Below are positions 24,889 through 34,399 of a DNA stretch of 64,000 nucleotides, one piece after another; positions within the stretch are counted from its first letter, which is position 1, and every line of letters starts with the position of its first letter. The notes under the pieces are model-generated. The model was not told the DNA's origin, ran no database searches, and saw only the letters and a program-made list of their open reading frames with translations. Both the position numbers and the translations under genes were made by a program. This DNA comes from Akkermansiaceae bacterium (GTDB lineage: Bacteria; Verrucomicrobiota; Verrucomicrobiia; Verrucomicrobiales; Akkermansiaceae). The stretch lies in assembly GCA_029253285.1 (NCBI GenBank), contig JAQWZU010000206.1, positions 1-64,000 of the forward strand, read 5' to 3'.

Positions 24889-26208
24889 CTAGACAATGCG
24901 GTCAGTGCGATGCTCGGGCAGGAAAAAGTCATGCAAGATATTGTCGACACACAACAAGCCATCGCGCTCGAGGAGAATCTTGCCATCGGTCACATTGAGC
25001 AAGCCCTCGTCAGTCAGCTGCTCGAGCTCGTCACTCCAGCGATTGACAACATCGACACCAAACTTCTGGTCGAAGTAGGAACTGTCCACCTTGCCCAATT
25101 TCATCTGAAGAATGAACTCACGAATCATGCGCTGTTCTTCAGTCGTGCGGAAGCTTCGCTTGGTCGGCATCTGGCCGGCTTCGATGGCTTTGGTATAATC
25201 ATCAATCTCGGTGAGATTTTGATAATGAACTCCAGCTGCATGTGAGAAGGAAGCCACGCCCAATCCGAGCAAGTCAGCGCCTCCCCAGAGGGAATCACGA
25301 TATTCAAATTTCGTCTTCTCCGGATTCTTCACTGCAGTGTAACCCGAGCTAATCGTGTAACCCGCGCTCTCAAGAGCCGCGAAGGCTTCCTTTACCCAGC
25401 GACGCTTCGTTTCCCAATCGGCCACGGGAGCAACGAGTTTTCCGTTGTCCTTCATCTCCTTGTAGATCGTCGTATTATACGGGATCTCCATTTGGTAAAT
25501 CGTCACGCTGTCCGGCGCATACTCGATCGTCTTTTCGATGTTACGCTGCCAGTTCTCCTCGGTCTCCTCGATCATGCCAGAAATCAAATCGATATTGATC
25601 TGATCAAAGCCTTCCGCCTGCGCCCGCTCGTAGGCCCGGCCCACTTCTTTCGAGCGATGCGCCCGACCATTGATCTCGAGAATGTGGTCGTCAAAGTTTT
25701 CAATACCCAAACTCAAGCGCGTCACCCCGATATCTTTAATCGCCGCCAGCTTGCCCGGATTCAAGGTTCCCGGCTCACACTCAAAGGCCACTTCCTCGGC
25801 ATCGTCCCATGGAAGAATAGCTTTCATTCGGTCAGTCAACTCTCCCAACTGCTTCGCCGAGAGATACGAAGGCGTTCCACCGCCAAAATAAATGAACTTG
25901 GGCTTTCGTCCCTCGATAAGCGGCTTGCGTGCCATCATCTCAAGTTCGGTCACCGTCGAATCCAGGTAGTGCTTGATCTCGTCCGCACTCTTATCGGTAT
26001 AAACGCGAAAGTAGCAGAAATGACAGCGTCTCCGGCAGAAGGGAATGTGGTGATAGAGACCCAGTGGCACTCCCTCTTTCGACGGTTGATCGTAAACGGC
26101 CTCAACCTGGGCATTCTGATCATCCGACCAAAACGAAAAGGGAGGATAATTCGAAATGAAATAATTCCCCGCCCGGGTGGCTTTCTTTTTATCTGCGACT
26201 GAACTCAT
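24889..26208 (-). CDS. HemN-like radical SAM protein
   Basis: 439 residues from ATG 26208; a GTG at 26247 would add 13. LYHHIPFCRRRCHFCYF holds the 4Fe-4S cluster Cys (C58, C62, C65 from this start) in the HemN spacing CxxxCxxC. FIYFGGGTPSYL and VTRLSLGIENFDDHIL are the SAM-binding and barrel motifs, and a HemN C-terminal domain follows (about 320-439). Family members include anaerobic coproporphyrinogen III oxidase, the heme chaperone HemW and class C radical SAM methyltransferases of natural-product pathways. As the first gene of an operon with UbiC-like, halogenase-like and glycosyltransferase genes, a tailoring role is at least as likely as heme synthesis. Confidence 0.85.
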   Translation of the reverse strand: MSSVADKKKATRAGNYFISNYPPFSFWSDDQNAQVEAVYDQPSKEGVPLGLYHHIPFCRRRCHFCYFRVYTDKSADEIKHYLDSTVTELEMMARKPLIEGRKPKFIYFGGGTPSYLSAKQLGELTDRMKAILPWDDAEEVAFECEPGTLNPGKLAAIKDIGVTRLSLGIENFDDHILEINGRAHRSKEVGRAYERAQAEGFDQINIDLISGMIEETEENWQRNIEKTIEYAPDSVTIYQMEIPYNTTIYKEMKDNGKLVAPVADWETKRRWVKEAFAALESAGYTISSGYTAVKNPEKTKFEYRDSLWGGADLLGLGVASFSHAAGVHYQNLTEIDDYTKAIEAGQMPTKRSFRTTEEQRMIREFILQMKLGKVDSSYFDQKFGVDVVNRWSDELEQLTDEGLLNVTDGKILLERDGLLCVDNILHDFFLPEHRTDRIV

Positions 26209-26494
26209 TGATTCGTGAAGTTTGCGAACTATCAGCCGACAATACACTGCCGAAAGTGGTTTTTTTACAGGAGAGTTTTAGAACCGCACCCTCGGGAATT
26301 TAGAAATCCCCGTCGTTTACCAAGCTGGCGATTAGCGATTCGGTTTGAGCCTGTAGCTTTCCTGCAATGTGGAGCGTGGGATTTCTGCCCTGTGCCCGGC
26401 TTTTGGCCGGCCAGAACCTGCCCACTCCCAAATTATGCAGTTTTTGCAGCATTTAATCTTGCACCCATTTTCAATTGTGCTATTTTTCCAGCAC

Positions 26495-27145
26495 ATGAAA
26501 ACAAAGGCCCTCTTTCTCATTCCCGCTCTCATCATCACCTCTTGCTCTTCTCAACTGGCTTCCTCACCAGCTTCCAGCTCTATTCCAGCAGAATCAGACG
26601 GAGCTTCGCTGAATCGCAAGCTCACCAAGAAGGCTTCCATGACGATGAAAAGCCGTTCCCTCAAATCCAGCGCCGACAAATCAATCGCGCTCGTAAAAAC
26701 CTACCATGGCCACCTCCGTTCTTCGTCAATGAGCGAGAATCGCTATGAGGCCACCATTAAAGTTCATCCCACCTACCTCGAGCCCCTCCTCACTACATTG
26801 GAATCCGCAGGAAAGGTCACCCATAAGCACATTTCGAGCGACGATGTCACCGCCCAACACCGCGACCTCTCTGCCGAACTCAAAAACAAGACCGCCCTGC
26901 GCGCCCGGCTCCGCAACCTCCTCGCCCAAGCCACCGAAGTCTCGGACATTCTCAAAATTGAAAAGGAACTCGCCCGCCTTCAGACCGAGATCGACCAACT
27001 CTCCCAGCGCCTCAATTCCCTCAACTCAATGGTCAAGCTCTCGACCCTCACCCTCACCATCAAACGCGACCGCATCCCCGGCCCCCTCGGCCTCGTCACA
27101 AAAAGCGGTGGTTGGGTCTTCGATAAGCTCAACTACTTGAACTAA
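26495..27145 (+). CDS. DUF4349-type lipoprotein
   Basis: 216 residues. MKTKALFLIPALIITSC ends in a lipobox with Cys17, so the protein is lipid-anchored. The body matches DUF4349: an N-terminal beta part with KKASMTMKSRSL and YEATIKVHPTYLEPLLTTLESAGKV, then a coiled coil (about 130-190, ILKIEKELARLQTEIDQLSQRL), then STLTLTIKRD. The family usually ends with a transmembrane segment, here weak or absent. Function unknown. A 286-bp intergenic region with no gene separates it from the divergent radical SAM operon. Confidence 0.8.
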   Translation: MKTKALFLIPALIITSCSSQLASSPASSSIPAESDGASLNRKLTKKASMTMKSRSLKSSADKSIALVKTYHGHLRSSSMSENRYEATIKVHPTYLEPLLTTLESAGKVTHKHISSDDVTAQHRDLSAELKNKTALRARLRNLLAQATEVSDILKIEKELARLQTEIDQLSQRLNSLNSMVKLSTLTLTIKRDRIPGPLGLVTKSGGWVFDKLNYLN

Positions 27146-27304
27146 ACACCGATCCGCTTTTCGGCTTGGGTTCGGGACCCTTGGCGGAATTTAGATCTGG
27201 AGGCTTAAGATTCATAAATGCCCGTGTCTCCGGCTAGGATGTGGTCGCTCCTGTAATATACCCTATTACCTCTGGTCACCGTAAAAGAAACATCTCTTCC
27301 TCAA

Positions 27305-28738
27305 CTACGGCCTCCAGGGCTTTTCCTTCTGCCCCTTCTTCGGCTGAAGAAACTTTGCATCGGTTTCCTTATACCAGGCGTGCAATTTTGCGCGCATTGA
27401 TTTCACGAGCCCTTCATTCTCCTTCTGCAAATCCTTCAACTCACCGGGATCATCCTTAAGATTATAGAGATGCACGCGGCCGTCTTCGTATCGCTCGACG
27501 AGCTTCCAGTCTCCCATTCGCACCGCACCTGAGGGAAACCCACCCTGATTACTATAGTGCGGATAGTGCCAGAAAAGCGCCTCGCGCTTCAGCTCGCCGC
27601 CTTTCAGCAGTGGCATCAAATCCACGCCATCGATTTTCGCCTTCACCTTGCCTCTCGAAGCGTTGACGAAAGTCGGCATGAAGTCGGTGCTCATGACGGG
27701 CACGCTGCTCACGGTGCCCGCTTTGGTCACTCCGGGCCACTTCACGATAAAGGGCTCACGAATCCCTCCTTCATAAATCCATCCCTTGCCTCCACGCAAT
27801 GGAAGGTTCGAAGTTGGTGAGCCTTCCGAGGTCGAAAGGCCGCCATTGTCCGAGGTGAAGCAAATCACCACATCATCATCCAATCCCAACTCGGTGACTT
27901 TCTTCATCACCTTACCGACGGCTTGGTCCATCGCCTCCACCATCGCGGCGTAGACGGCATGCTTTTGCAAAATACGGACTTTGCGGGGCTTCTTCCCGAA
28001 GACCTGTTCCTCCTCACCGAATTCCTGTCCGGAAACCTCCGCGGCTTTCTTACGATACTTCTCCACCAAGTCAGGGCGGCCAATCAAGGGAGTATGCACC
28101 GAGTAAAACGACAGCATCGCGAAGAAAGGCTTCCCTTTGTTCGCTTCCATAAAATTACAGGTCTCGGTCGCGAGACGATCCGGCAAGTGCTCGCCATCCG
28201 GTCCGTCACTCAAGCGCGGATTCCCATAAGGCGAAAAATACTTCTTCCCGCCATACGGTCCGCCTTTCGCAAAGCCACCCGCATTGACATCGTAGCCATG
28301 CTTCTTGGGCCAAAACTCCTCCGTCGGTCCAAGATGCCACTTGCCCGCAAAAAATGTCGCATAGCCCTGTTCCCTCAGTGCCTCGGCAATCGTCACTTCG
28401 TCGTGATCCAAGCGATCGTGCAAAGGAGCACAGGCGAACTTCCCGCCGCGTCTCCCGCTGAAGAAATTCGTGCAGTCCTTTCGTGTCGGATAACGCCCTG
28501 TCTGAATCCCAAAGCGCGTCGGCGAGCACACCGGATTGGCCGCATAGCCGTCGGTGAATTTCACCCCCGACTTCGCCAATGCATCGATATTCGGCGTTTC
28601 GTAAAAACTCTTCGGATTATATGCCCCGATATCCATGTAGCCCAGATCATCCACGAGGATGAGAACATACGATTTCGCCTGAGCCTGCGCCCACACTCCC
28701 GCCACAGCAGCCAACAAGCACCATTTCTTCAACATCAT
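27305..28738 (-). CDS. Secreted arylsulfatase (S1 family)
   Basis: 477 residues with a signal peptide ending AQA near residue 21. LILVDDLGYMDIG gives the metal Asp pair, NPVCSPTRFGIQTGRYP is the formylglycine signature (Cys71, Arg75), and GKWHLGP and CFTSDNGGL are further active-site elements. Most similar in style to arylsulfatase A / N-acetylgalactosamine-6-sulfatase relatives acting on sulfated glycans. It is divergent from the PVC heme-binding gene with 86 bp between starts, so the two probably share a promoter region. Confidence 0.9.
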   Translation of the reverse strand: MMLKKWCLLAAVAGVWAQAQAKSYVLILVDDLGYMDIGAYNPKSFYETPNIDALAKSGVKFTDGYAANPVCSPTRFGIQTGRYPTRKDCTNFFSGRRGGKFACAPLHDRLDHDEVTIAEALREQGYATFFAGKWHLGPTEEFWPKKHGYDVNAGGFAKGGPYGGKKYFSPYGNPRLSDGPDGEHLPDRLATETCNFMEANKGKPFFAMLSFYSVHTPLIGRPDLVEKYRKKAAEVSGQEFGEEEQVFGKKPRKVRILQKHAVYAAMVEAMDQAVGKVMKKVTELGLDDDVVICFTSDNGGLSTSEGSPTSNLPLRGGKGWIYEGGIREPFIVKWPGVTKAGTVSSVPVMSTDFMPTFVNASRGKVKAKIDGVDLMPLLKGGELKREALFWHYPHYSNQGGFPSGAVRMGDWKLVERYEDGRVHLYNLKDDPGELKDLQKENEGLVKSMRAKLHAWYKETDAKFLQPKKGQKEKPWRP

Positions 28739-28824
28739 GATCCCCTACCTATCGAAACCCGCGCTCCTTTCAACCAGAGAAATTGCTTGATACTGAGCGC
28801 GCAATTGGGCGTATTGATTTTCTC

Positions 28825-31485
28825 ATGAGAAAAAGTCTCGCCTTCCTGTTAATTACTCCCCTTCTGGCTCAAGAAGACTGGAAACCCAAAGACACTCCAG
28901 CCAACGTCGACACCTCGGCCTTCAAAGCCATGGGTGATCTCGAAGTCTCAGTCTGGGCCACCACTCCAAATCTCTACAACCCCACCAACATGGACATCGA
29001 CCACGCCGGTCGAATCTGGGTGGCCGAAGGCGTCAACTACCGACGCCACAACGGCCGGCGTCCCGGAGGTGACCGCATCGCGGTCCTTCAGGACACCAAT
29101 GGCGACGGAAAATGCGATTCCTCCCACACCTTCGTCCAAGAAAAAGGCCTCATTGCTCCGCTTGGTGTGGCCGTTTTCGGAAATGAAATCTGGGTCTCCC
29201 AACCACCCGATCTGATCAAATACACCGACGTCGATAACAACCTGAAATTCGATCCCAAGATCGACAAACGCGAAGTTATCCTCACCGGGTTCAACGCACG
29301 CAACCATGATCACTCGCTCCACTCCGTCACCGGCGGACCCGACGGAAAGCTCTATTTCAACAACGGAAACTGCGGCGCGATCTTCAAAGACAAGTCCGGC
29401 AAGACTTTCTACATGGGCGGCACTTATCAAGGCGGCGGCGGAGATTTTCTCGTCGATCACCGCGCCAGCTCCGGCAAGAAATCCGATGACGGTCACGTCT
29501 GGACGTCCGGCTTCACCGTCCGTATGAATCCCGACGGCACCAATGCCGAAATCACCGGACACGGCTACCGAAATTCCTACGAACAATCCGTCAGTTCCTT
29601 TGGTAATACCTTCCAGAACGACAACGACGATCCACCGGCTTGTCGTGTTTCCTACATCCTGGAATACGGATGTGCGGGATACTTCACACGCGATGGCAAG
29701 CAAGGCTACCGCGATGTCAAACGTCCCGGCCAGGAACACCAAAGCGCTCACTGGCGTCAGCTCGATCCCGGAACAATGCACGCCGGCGATGTCTACGGCG
29801 GCGGTTCTCCCACCGGAGTCACCATGTATGAGAACGGAGCACTCGGGGAATCCTTCGTGGGCTCCTTCCTTTCCTGCGAGCCTGGACGGAATACGATCTT
29901 CCACTATCAGCCCACTCCGGAAGGCGCGACCTTCAAGCTCGACCGCGGCAGTTTCCTCACCACCAACCTCAAGGATGAGTTCTTCGGCTCCGACTTTGTT
30001 GGAGGCACCCGCAAGATGAGCAAGGAGACCCGCTACCAGTTCCGCCCCTCCGATGTCACCGTTGGTCCCGACGGCGCGGTCTACGTCACTGATTGGTTCG
30101 ACGGACGCGTTGGCGGACACGCCGACCTCGATAATTCCTGCTCCGGCACGATCTACCGCATCGCGCCAAAAGGATTCAAATCCAAGGTCCCCAAGTTTGA
30201 CCTCAAGGCCATCGACGGCGCGATCACCGCTCTCAAGTCACCCGCCATCAACACCCGCTATCTCGGGTTTATGGCACTGAAGAAACACGGAGAAAAAGCC
30301 GTTCCCGCCCTGCAAAAAATGCTCAGCAACCCCAACGCCAATAGATTTGTCGCTGCCCGCGCGATCTGGGTTCTTCCGCACCTTGGCAAATCCGGTCGGG
30401 CTACTTGCGAGATGCTCCTGAACAACAAAAAGGACCCGCAAATCCGCATCGCGGCCTACCGCGCCTTCCGCCGTGCCGGACAGGATATCCTGCCCTACGC
30501 CGCCAAACTCGCCAACGACCCCGACACCGGAGTTCGTCGAGATGTCGCCCTCTCCATGCGCGACCTTCCCGCCGACAAGACGAAGAACATTTTCATCACT
30601 CTCGCCAGGAAGCTTGAGGTCGATGACAAGAACGCCCTCGAAGCCTTCGGACTCGGAGCGGCCAACAAGGAGAACGAAATCTGGCTCGCCCTCAAGGAAG
30701 CCAGCAACCAGGAGTGGTCCGAGCGCGCCCTGAAAGTCACCTGGCGTCTCTGGCCCTCTGCTGCTGTCCCCGATCTTTTGGAGTTCGCGCAATCCAATAA
30801 TCCCACCGCCGAGCAACGCGCCTTGGCTATCGAGTCCCTCGCCTTCATCAACCATCGCTCCGCTGCCGACGCCATGTTGACGCTTTGCGACAATTCCCTC
30901 ACCAAGAAAGACGCCACATACTGGCTCTTCCGAAATGCCATCGGCGAATGGCGCGATTATGACCTGATGGCAGAGCTCAAGAAGCGCGGCATTTACGATC
31001 CCGATAAAGTCGTGGCTCTGCCGATAGCAGCTCCCCGTCAAGAAAAGCCCAAGTTCTCCGTCGAGGACGTTCTCAAGCTCAAAGGCAATGCCGCCAAAGG
31101 CAAAACCACTGCGACCCGCTGCATCATGTGTCATGAGTTCAACGGAGCCGGTATCAACTACGGTCCCAGCCTCAAGGGATGGGGCGGAGGCCAACCCGCC
31201 GACGTCATCGCCCGGGCCATCGTTGACCCCACCGCAGACATTTCCCACGGATTCAAAGGCACCACTCTTCAACTGAAAGATGGTAAGAAAATCCAGGGAC
31301 TTGCCTTCGCCAAAACCGACCCCACCACGATCACTTCCACTGGAGGCGTCACCCAGTTGATTCCCCGTAAAATGATCAAGAAGCAGAGTGGGATGAACTA
31401 TTCACTAATGCTCTCCGCCGACCAAATGGGCCTCAGCCCCCAGGATGTCGCCGACCTCGTAGCCTTCCTAAAGGAATACAAGTAA
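28825..31485 (+). CDS. PVC-type heme-binding CxxCH protein (membrane-bound dehydrogenase-like)
   Basis: 886 residues. The ATG at 28825 gives a signal peptide ending near LLAQ. The N-terminal beta-propeller of about 470 residues follows the Pirellula/Verrucomicrobium pattern (LYNPTNMDIDHAGRIWVAEG, VTDWFDGRVGGH), like pyrroloquinoline or soluble aldose dehydrogenases. A HEAT-repeat helical region follows (about 480-720). A c-type heme site CIMCH at 766-770 lies in a cytochrome c domain ending with QDVADLVAFLKEY. Such proteins are abundant in this superphylum and probably oxidise sugars, passing electrons to the heme. A strong terminator follows 15 nt after the stop. Confidence 0.92.
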   Translation: MRKSLAFLLITPLLAQEDWKPKDTPANVDTSAFKAMGDLEVSVWATTPNLYNPTNMDIDHAGRIWVAEGVNYRRHNGRRPGGDRIAVLQDTNGDGKCDSSHTFVQEKGLIAPLGVAVFGNEIWVSQPPDLIKYTDVDNNLKFDPKIDKREVILTGFNARNHDHSLHSVTGGPDGKLYFNNGNCGAIFKDKSGKTFYMGGTYQGGGGDFLVDHRASSGKKSDDGHVWTSGFTVRMNPDGTNAEITGHGYRNSYEQSVSSFGNTFQNDNDDPPACRVSYILEYGCAGYFTRDGKQGYRDVKRPGQEHQSAHWRQLDPGTMHAGDVYGGGSPTGVTMYENGALGESFVGSFLSCEPGRNTIFHYQPTPEGATFKLDRGSFLTTNLKDEFFGSDFVGGTRKMSKETRYQFRPSDVTVGPDGAVYVTDWFDGRVGGHADLDNSCSGTIYRIAPKGFKSKVPKFDLKAIDGAITALKSPAINTRYLGFMALKKHGEKAVPALQKMLSNPNANRFVAARAIWVLPHLGKSGRATCEMLLNNKKDPQIRIAAYRAFRRAGQDILPYAAKLANDPDTGVRRDVALSMRDLPADKTKNIFITLARKLEVDDKNALEAFGLGAANKENEIWLALKEASNQEWSERALKVTWRLWPSAAVPDLLEFAQSNNPTAEQRALAIESLAFINHRSAADAMLTLCDNSLTKKDATYWLFRNAIGEWRDYDLMAELKKRGIYDPDKVVALPIAAPRQEKPKFSVEDVLKLKGNAAKGKTTATRCIMCHEFNGAGINYGPSLKGWGGGQPADVIARAIVDPTADISHGFKGTTLQLKDGKKIQGLAFAKTDPTTITSTGGVTQLIPRKMIKKQSGMNYSLMLSADQMGLSPQDVADLVAFLKEYK

Positions 31486-31500
31486 GCGCGCTCACTTTAC

Positions 31501-31536
31501 AAAAGGCCACTCTGACAAAGGGTGGCCTTTTTTTTG
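31501..31536 (+). terminator. Rho-independent terminator after the PVC heme protein gene
   Basis: AAAAGGCCACTC pairs with GGGTGGCCTTTT (12 bp with one G-T pair) around a 7-nt loop and runs into eight T residues. Confidence 0.92.
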
Positions 31537-31717
31537 TGTCTTAACCCTTCCGACTCCCGCCTTTCATCAGCTTTGTGGGTCTTGCTTGTGATATCTGAAA
31601 AACTGAAGCCAATCGCCCCTGCTCATCAACGATTGATGAGTAAGGAAACTGACAATTCATCGAAGGCGTGTCTTGAGGCCAGAGGAAAACACACCGCCAT
31701 TTCTTGCTCCTCATCCC

Positions 31718-32869
31718 ATGTTGGGACACACTCCCTCAATGAGTTTAACTCCGCGCGGCGCAGCATTTCTGGGAGCTTCCCTGGCCCTGTTCTCGGCGGG
31801 TATTCTCAGGATTGACGGTCCGCTCATCTCCCTCGGACTGGTGGGACTGATTGTCCTCGCCATTGTCTTTGCCATCGGGCGTTGGAATCTCTCGAATCTC
31901 AAACTCCACCTCCAGGCCCCCGCCCGGGTTTTCGCCGACACTCCGATTGATCTTCGGCTCTCGCTCGAAAACCATCGCAGCCTCTTTGATACCTACGGAA
32001 TCGACATCCAACTCGATCTCTCCAATGGCACCCGCATTCATACCCACGTCAAATGGGCTGCGGCCGGATCCTCGGCGACCTCCAAGTTGCGCGGCTCCAT
32101 CCCCAACCGGGGCGCGGTCAGCAATCCCCCCTGTCTTCTCTCCTCCGGCTTTCCGCTGAACATTTTCACCTACCAAAAACGAATTACAATTAGGCTGGAA
32201 ATTCTTGTCTTCCCCAAGGCCCTCCTACCCCGGGAATTCTTCGCCAGCGGCGAGTTCGACGACGCCTGGCACGGCGAAGGATTCCAAACCGGCAACGCTC
32301 CGGGCGAGCCCCGAGGACTCCGTCCCTTCCGCCCCGGCGATCCCGCCAAGCGACTCCACTGGCCCGCCACCATCCGCTCCCTCGCCCGTGGTCGAGCTCC
32401 CCGCGTGCGTGAATTTGATCCACCCGGCATTCGCCCCCGCAAGGCGACCGTCATTTTCCACAGCTTCGGCACCGACGGCACCCTCATCCGCACCGACCTC
32501 TTCGAACGTGCGCTCTCCCTCCTTTGCGGCACCTTGCGGCACCTGCGCAGCATCGGCGTGCCCGCCGCCTTCACCAGTGATTTCCTCGCCTGGAAATCTC
32601 TCCCCAGCTTCCAATTTTCAGCCTGGAGCGAAGCGCTCACTGTCCTGGCAAGTGCCCAACGCGCCGGCGATACCGAAGCCCACAATCTCGTCGCTACCAT
32701 TTTGGAAACGCCCCCGGAAGATGCCCTTGTCATTATTTCCGACATGCCTCCGGCGGCCTGGAGCCACATTCTCCCCGATCGCAAAGTCCTCATCGTTGAT
32801 ATTCAACAGCACAATTACGGCAAGCGGGACATGAACTTCAAAAAAACTCCGGTCAAATCCTCCCATTAA
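31718..32869 (+). CDS. DUF58 domain protein
   Basis: 383 residues from ATG 31718; a second ATG at 31739 is possible. Two membrane helices (about 12-50) precede a beta-rich domain and the DUF58 signature LRPFRPGDPAKRLHWPATIR followed by VREFDPP (about 215-250). A von Willebrand-A-like fold is expected for this region. DUF58 proteins usually sit beside MoxR ATPases and transglutaminase-like proteins; none is adjacent here, which is less common. Role unknown, presumably envelope-related. The dus gene starts on the last base of its stop codon. Confidence 0.8.
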   Translation: MLGHTPSMSLTPRGAAFLGASLALFSAGILRIDGPLISLGLVGLIVLAIVFAIGRWNLSNLKLHLQAPARVFADTPIDLRLSLENHRSLFDTYGIDIQLDLSNGTRIHTHVKWAAAGSSATSKLRGSIPNRGAVSNPPCLLSSGFPLNIFTYQKRITIRLEILVFPKALLPREFFASGEFDDAWHGEGFQTGNAPGEPRGLRPFRPGDPAKRLHWPATIRSLARGRAPRVREFDPPGIRPRKATVIFHSFGTDGTLIRTDLFERALSLLCGTLRHLRSIGVPAAFTSDFLAWKSLPSFQFSAWSEALTVLASAQRAGDTEAHNLVATILETPPEDALVIISDMPPAAWSHILPDRKVLIVDIQQHNYGKRDMNFKKTPVKSSH

Positions 32870-33900
32870 TGCTCCCCACCGATAGACCCGCTCTTTTTCT
32901 TGCTCCCATGCAGGACGTGACCGACCTGCCCTTTATGCGGGTCATGGCGCAGTTGGGCGGTGCCGACGTCTACGTCACCGAATACTTCCGCGTCCACATT
33001 CACTCCAACCTCGATCCTTACATCCTCCGCTCCATCACCGAGAACCCCACTGGACGCCCGATCATCGCGCAGTTGATCGGACAAGACGCCAGCGAATTGG
33101 TCCGTACTGTTAATCTACTCAAAAGGCATCCCATCGCCGGAATCGATCTCAACCTTGGCTGTCCGGCTCCGGTTGTTTGTCGTAAGGAAGCCGGCGGGGG
33201 ACTTCTCAGAAACCCAGACAAAATTAACGAACTCCTCGGCGCCTTGCGCGAGGCTTGCGATGACCTTCACTTCACCGTGAAGACCCGCGTCGGATACGAA
33301 TCACCCGACGAATTCGACGGCATCCTCTCTGTTTTTAAAAAGCACGCCATTGATCTCCTCACTGTTCACGGGAGAACTGTTAGAGAACGATACCAAACGC
33401 CCGTTCATCCTGAGAAAATTCGCCAGGCCGTCGAAGAGCTTCCCTGTCCGGTCATCGCCAATGGCAATGTCGTCAACCTCCCCACCGGCCTCGCTTATCT
33501 CGAGGAGACCCAAGCCGCCGGGCTCATGATCGGTCGCGGGGCTATCCGCCACCCCTGGATCTTTCCGCAACTCCACGCCGCCTTTCTCGACGAACCAGTC
33601 CCCGTCGTCACCGGAAAAATGGTGAAGGCATACATCGAGTTGCTTTACGAGGAAACGGCCCGGGAAATCCCTGACTTTATCGAGGCCAAGCATATCCAGA
33701 AGATGAAGAAATACTTGATCTACATCTCCCAGGGACACGTCCCAGAATTCGAACACACCATTCGCAGGGTGAAGACGAGGGAAGAGTTTTTTGGCACTTG
33801 CACCGAGTTTCTCGATCATGATCAACCCGCTCCTGATCTTCCTCCGGAGAACTCCAAGCTCTTCTGCGGATTTTCCCAATTTCTCCCTCCCGAAGGATGA
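32869..33900 (+). CDS. dus: tRNA-dihydrouridine synthase
   Basis: 343 residues, FMN-dependent TIM barrel plus helical tail. LAPMQDVTDLPFMRV opens the barrel. IDLNLGCPAPVVCRKEAGGGLLRNP carries the catalytic Cys (NxGCP then C), VKTRVGYESP and LLTVHGRTVRERY follow, and ANGNVVN with MIGRGAIRHPWIF binds the FMN phosphate. It reduces specific uridines in tRNA to dihydrouridine using NADPH. The start overlaps the DUF58 stop (TAATG), showing translational coupling. Which Dus subfamily it is cannot be decided by eye. Confidence 0.93.
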   Translation: MLPTDRPALFLAPMQDVTDLPFMRVMAQLGGADVYVTEYFRVHIHSNLDPYILRSITENPTGRPIIAQLIGQDASELVRTVNLLKRHPIAGIDLNLGCPAPVVCRKEAGGGLLRNPDKINELLGALREACDDLHFTVKTRVGYESPDEFDGILSVFKKHAIDLLTVHGRTVRERYQTPVHPEKIRQAVEELPCPVIANGNVVNLPTGLAYLEETQAAGLMIGRGAIRHPWIFPQLHAAFLDEPVPVVTGKMVKAYIELLYEETAREIPDFIEAKHIQKMKKYLIYISQGHVPEFEHTIRRVKTREEFFGTCTEFLDHDQPAPDLPPENSKLFCGFSQFLPPEG

Positions 33901-33967
33901 ACAAGTTTCACATTGACTTCACCGGTCTCAGGCGAGACCCTCACCCTTGAAATTACTCAGGAAAGCA

Positions 33968-34171
33968 GTGGACCAGGAAATCTTACATACCGAAAAAATT
34001 CTCGCGGATCGGAAGATCTTTTTTATGGATCTCAAAGAAAACCAACGTGGACGCGTGGTGAAAATCACGGAAGATGTCAGCGGCAATCGCGACACCATCA
34101 TGGTGCCTGCTGAGATCCTCGGAGATTTCATCGCGGCCTTGACTGACATCAAGGAAACGGCGGACCAGTAA
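33968..34171 (+). CDS. DUF3276 PUR-like small protein
   Basis: 67 residues with a GTG start at 33968 preceded by AGGAAAG. A TTG at 33947 would add seven residues. The sequence (EILHTEKILADRKIFFMDLKEN, VVKITEDVSGNRDTIMVPAE, ILGDFIAALTDI) has the beta-beta-beta-beta-alpha pattern of PUR-alpha-like DUF3276 proteins from Bacteroidota, spirochaetes and Verrucomicrobiota. PUR domains bind single-stranded nucleic acid; the bacterial role is not well known. It follows dus by 67 nt. Confidence 0.75.
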   Translation: MDQEILHTEKILADRKIFFMDLKENQRGRVVKITEDVSGNRDTIMVPAEILGDFIAALTDIKETADQ

Positions 34172-34399
34172 ACGCCACTGCTCCACCAATCGGAGGACTC
34201 CGTCCTTGAGATCATTCATTCTTAGCGAAACGAAACGCGAAGGCACGTCTCCCTCCATGGGACTGGGAATGCGCCTGCCCACAGAGAAGGGCCCCATGAA
34301 TGAAATTAATAGTTAACTCATTTGATCAATTTTTTCGGAGCGCGTTTCTTTTTTACTTGCCGCCCCGCATCTCGATCCAAGGATAGCCCATCTCTCGAC

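Noticed and set aside
28948-30120. 390-codon open frame antisense to the PVC heme-binding gene
   Set aside because: A shadow frame caused by codon bias of the strong gene on the other strand; its product is low-complexity Gly/Val/Asp sequence without motifs.
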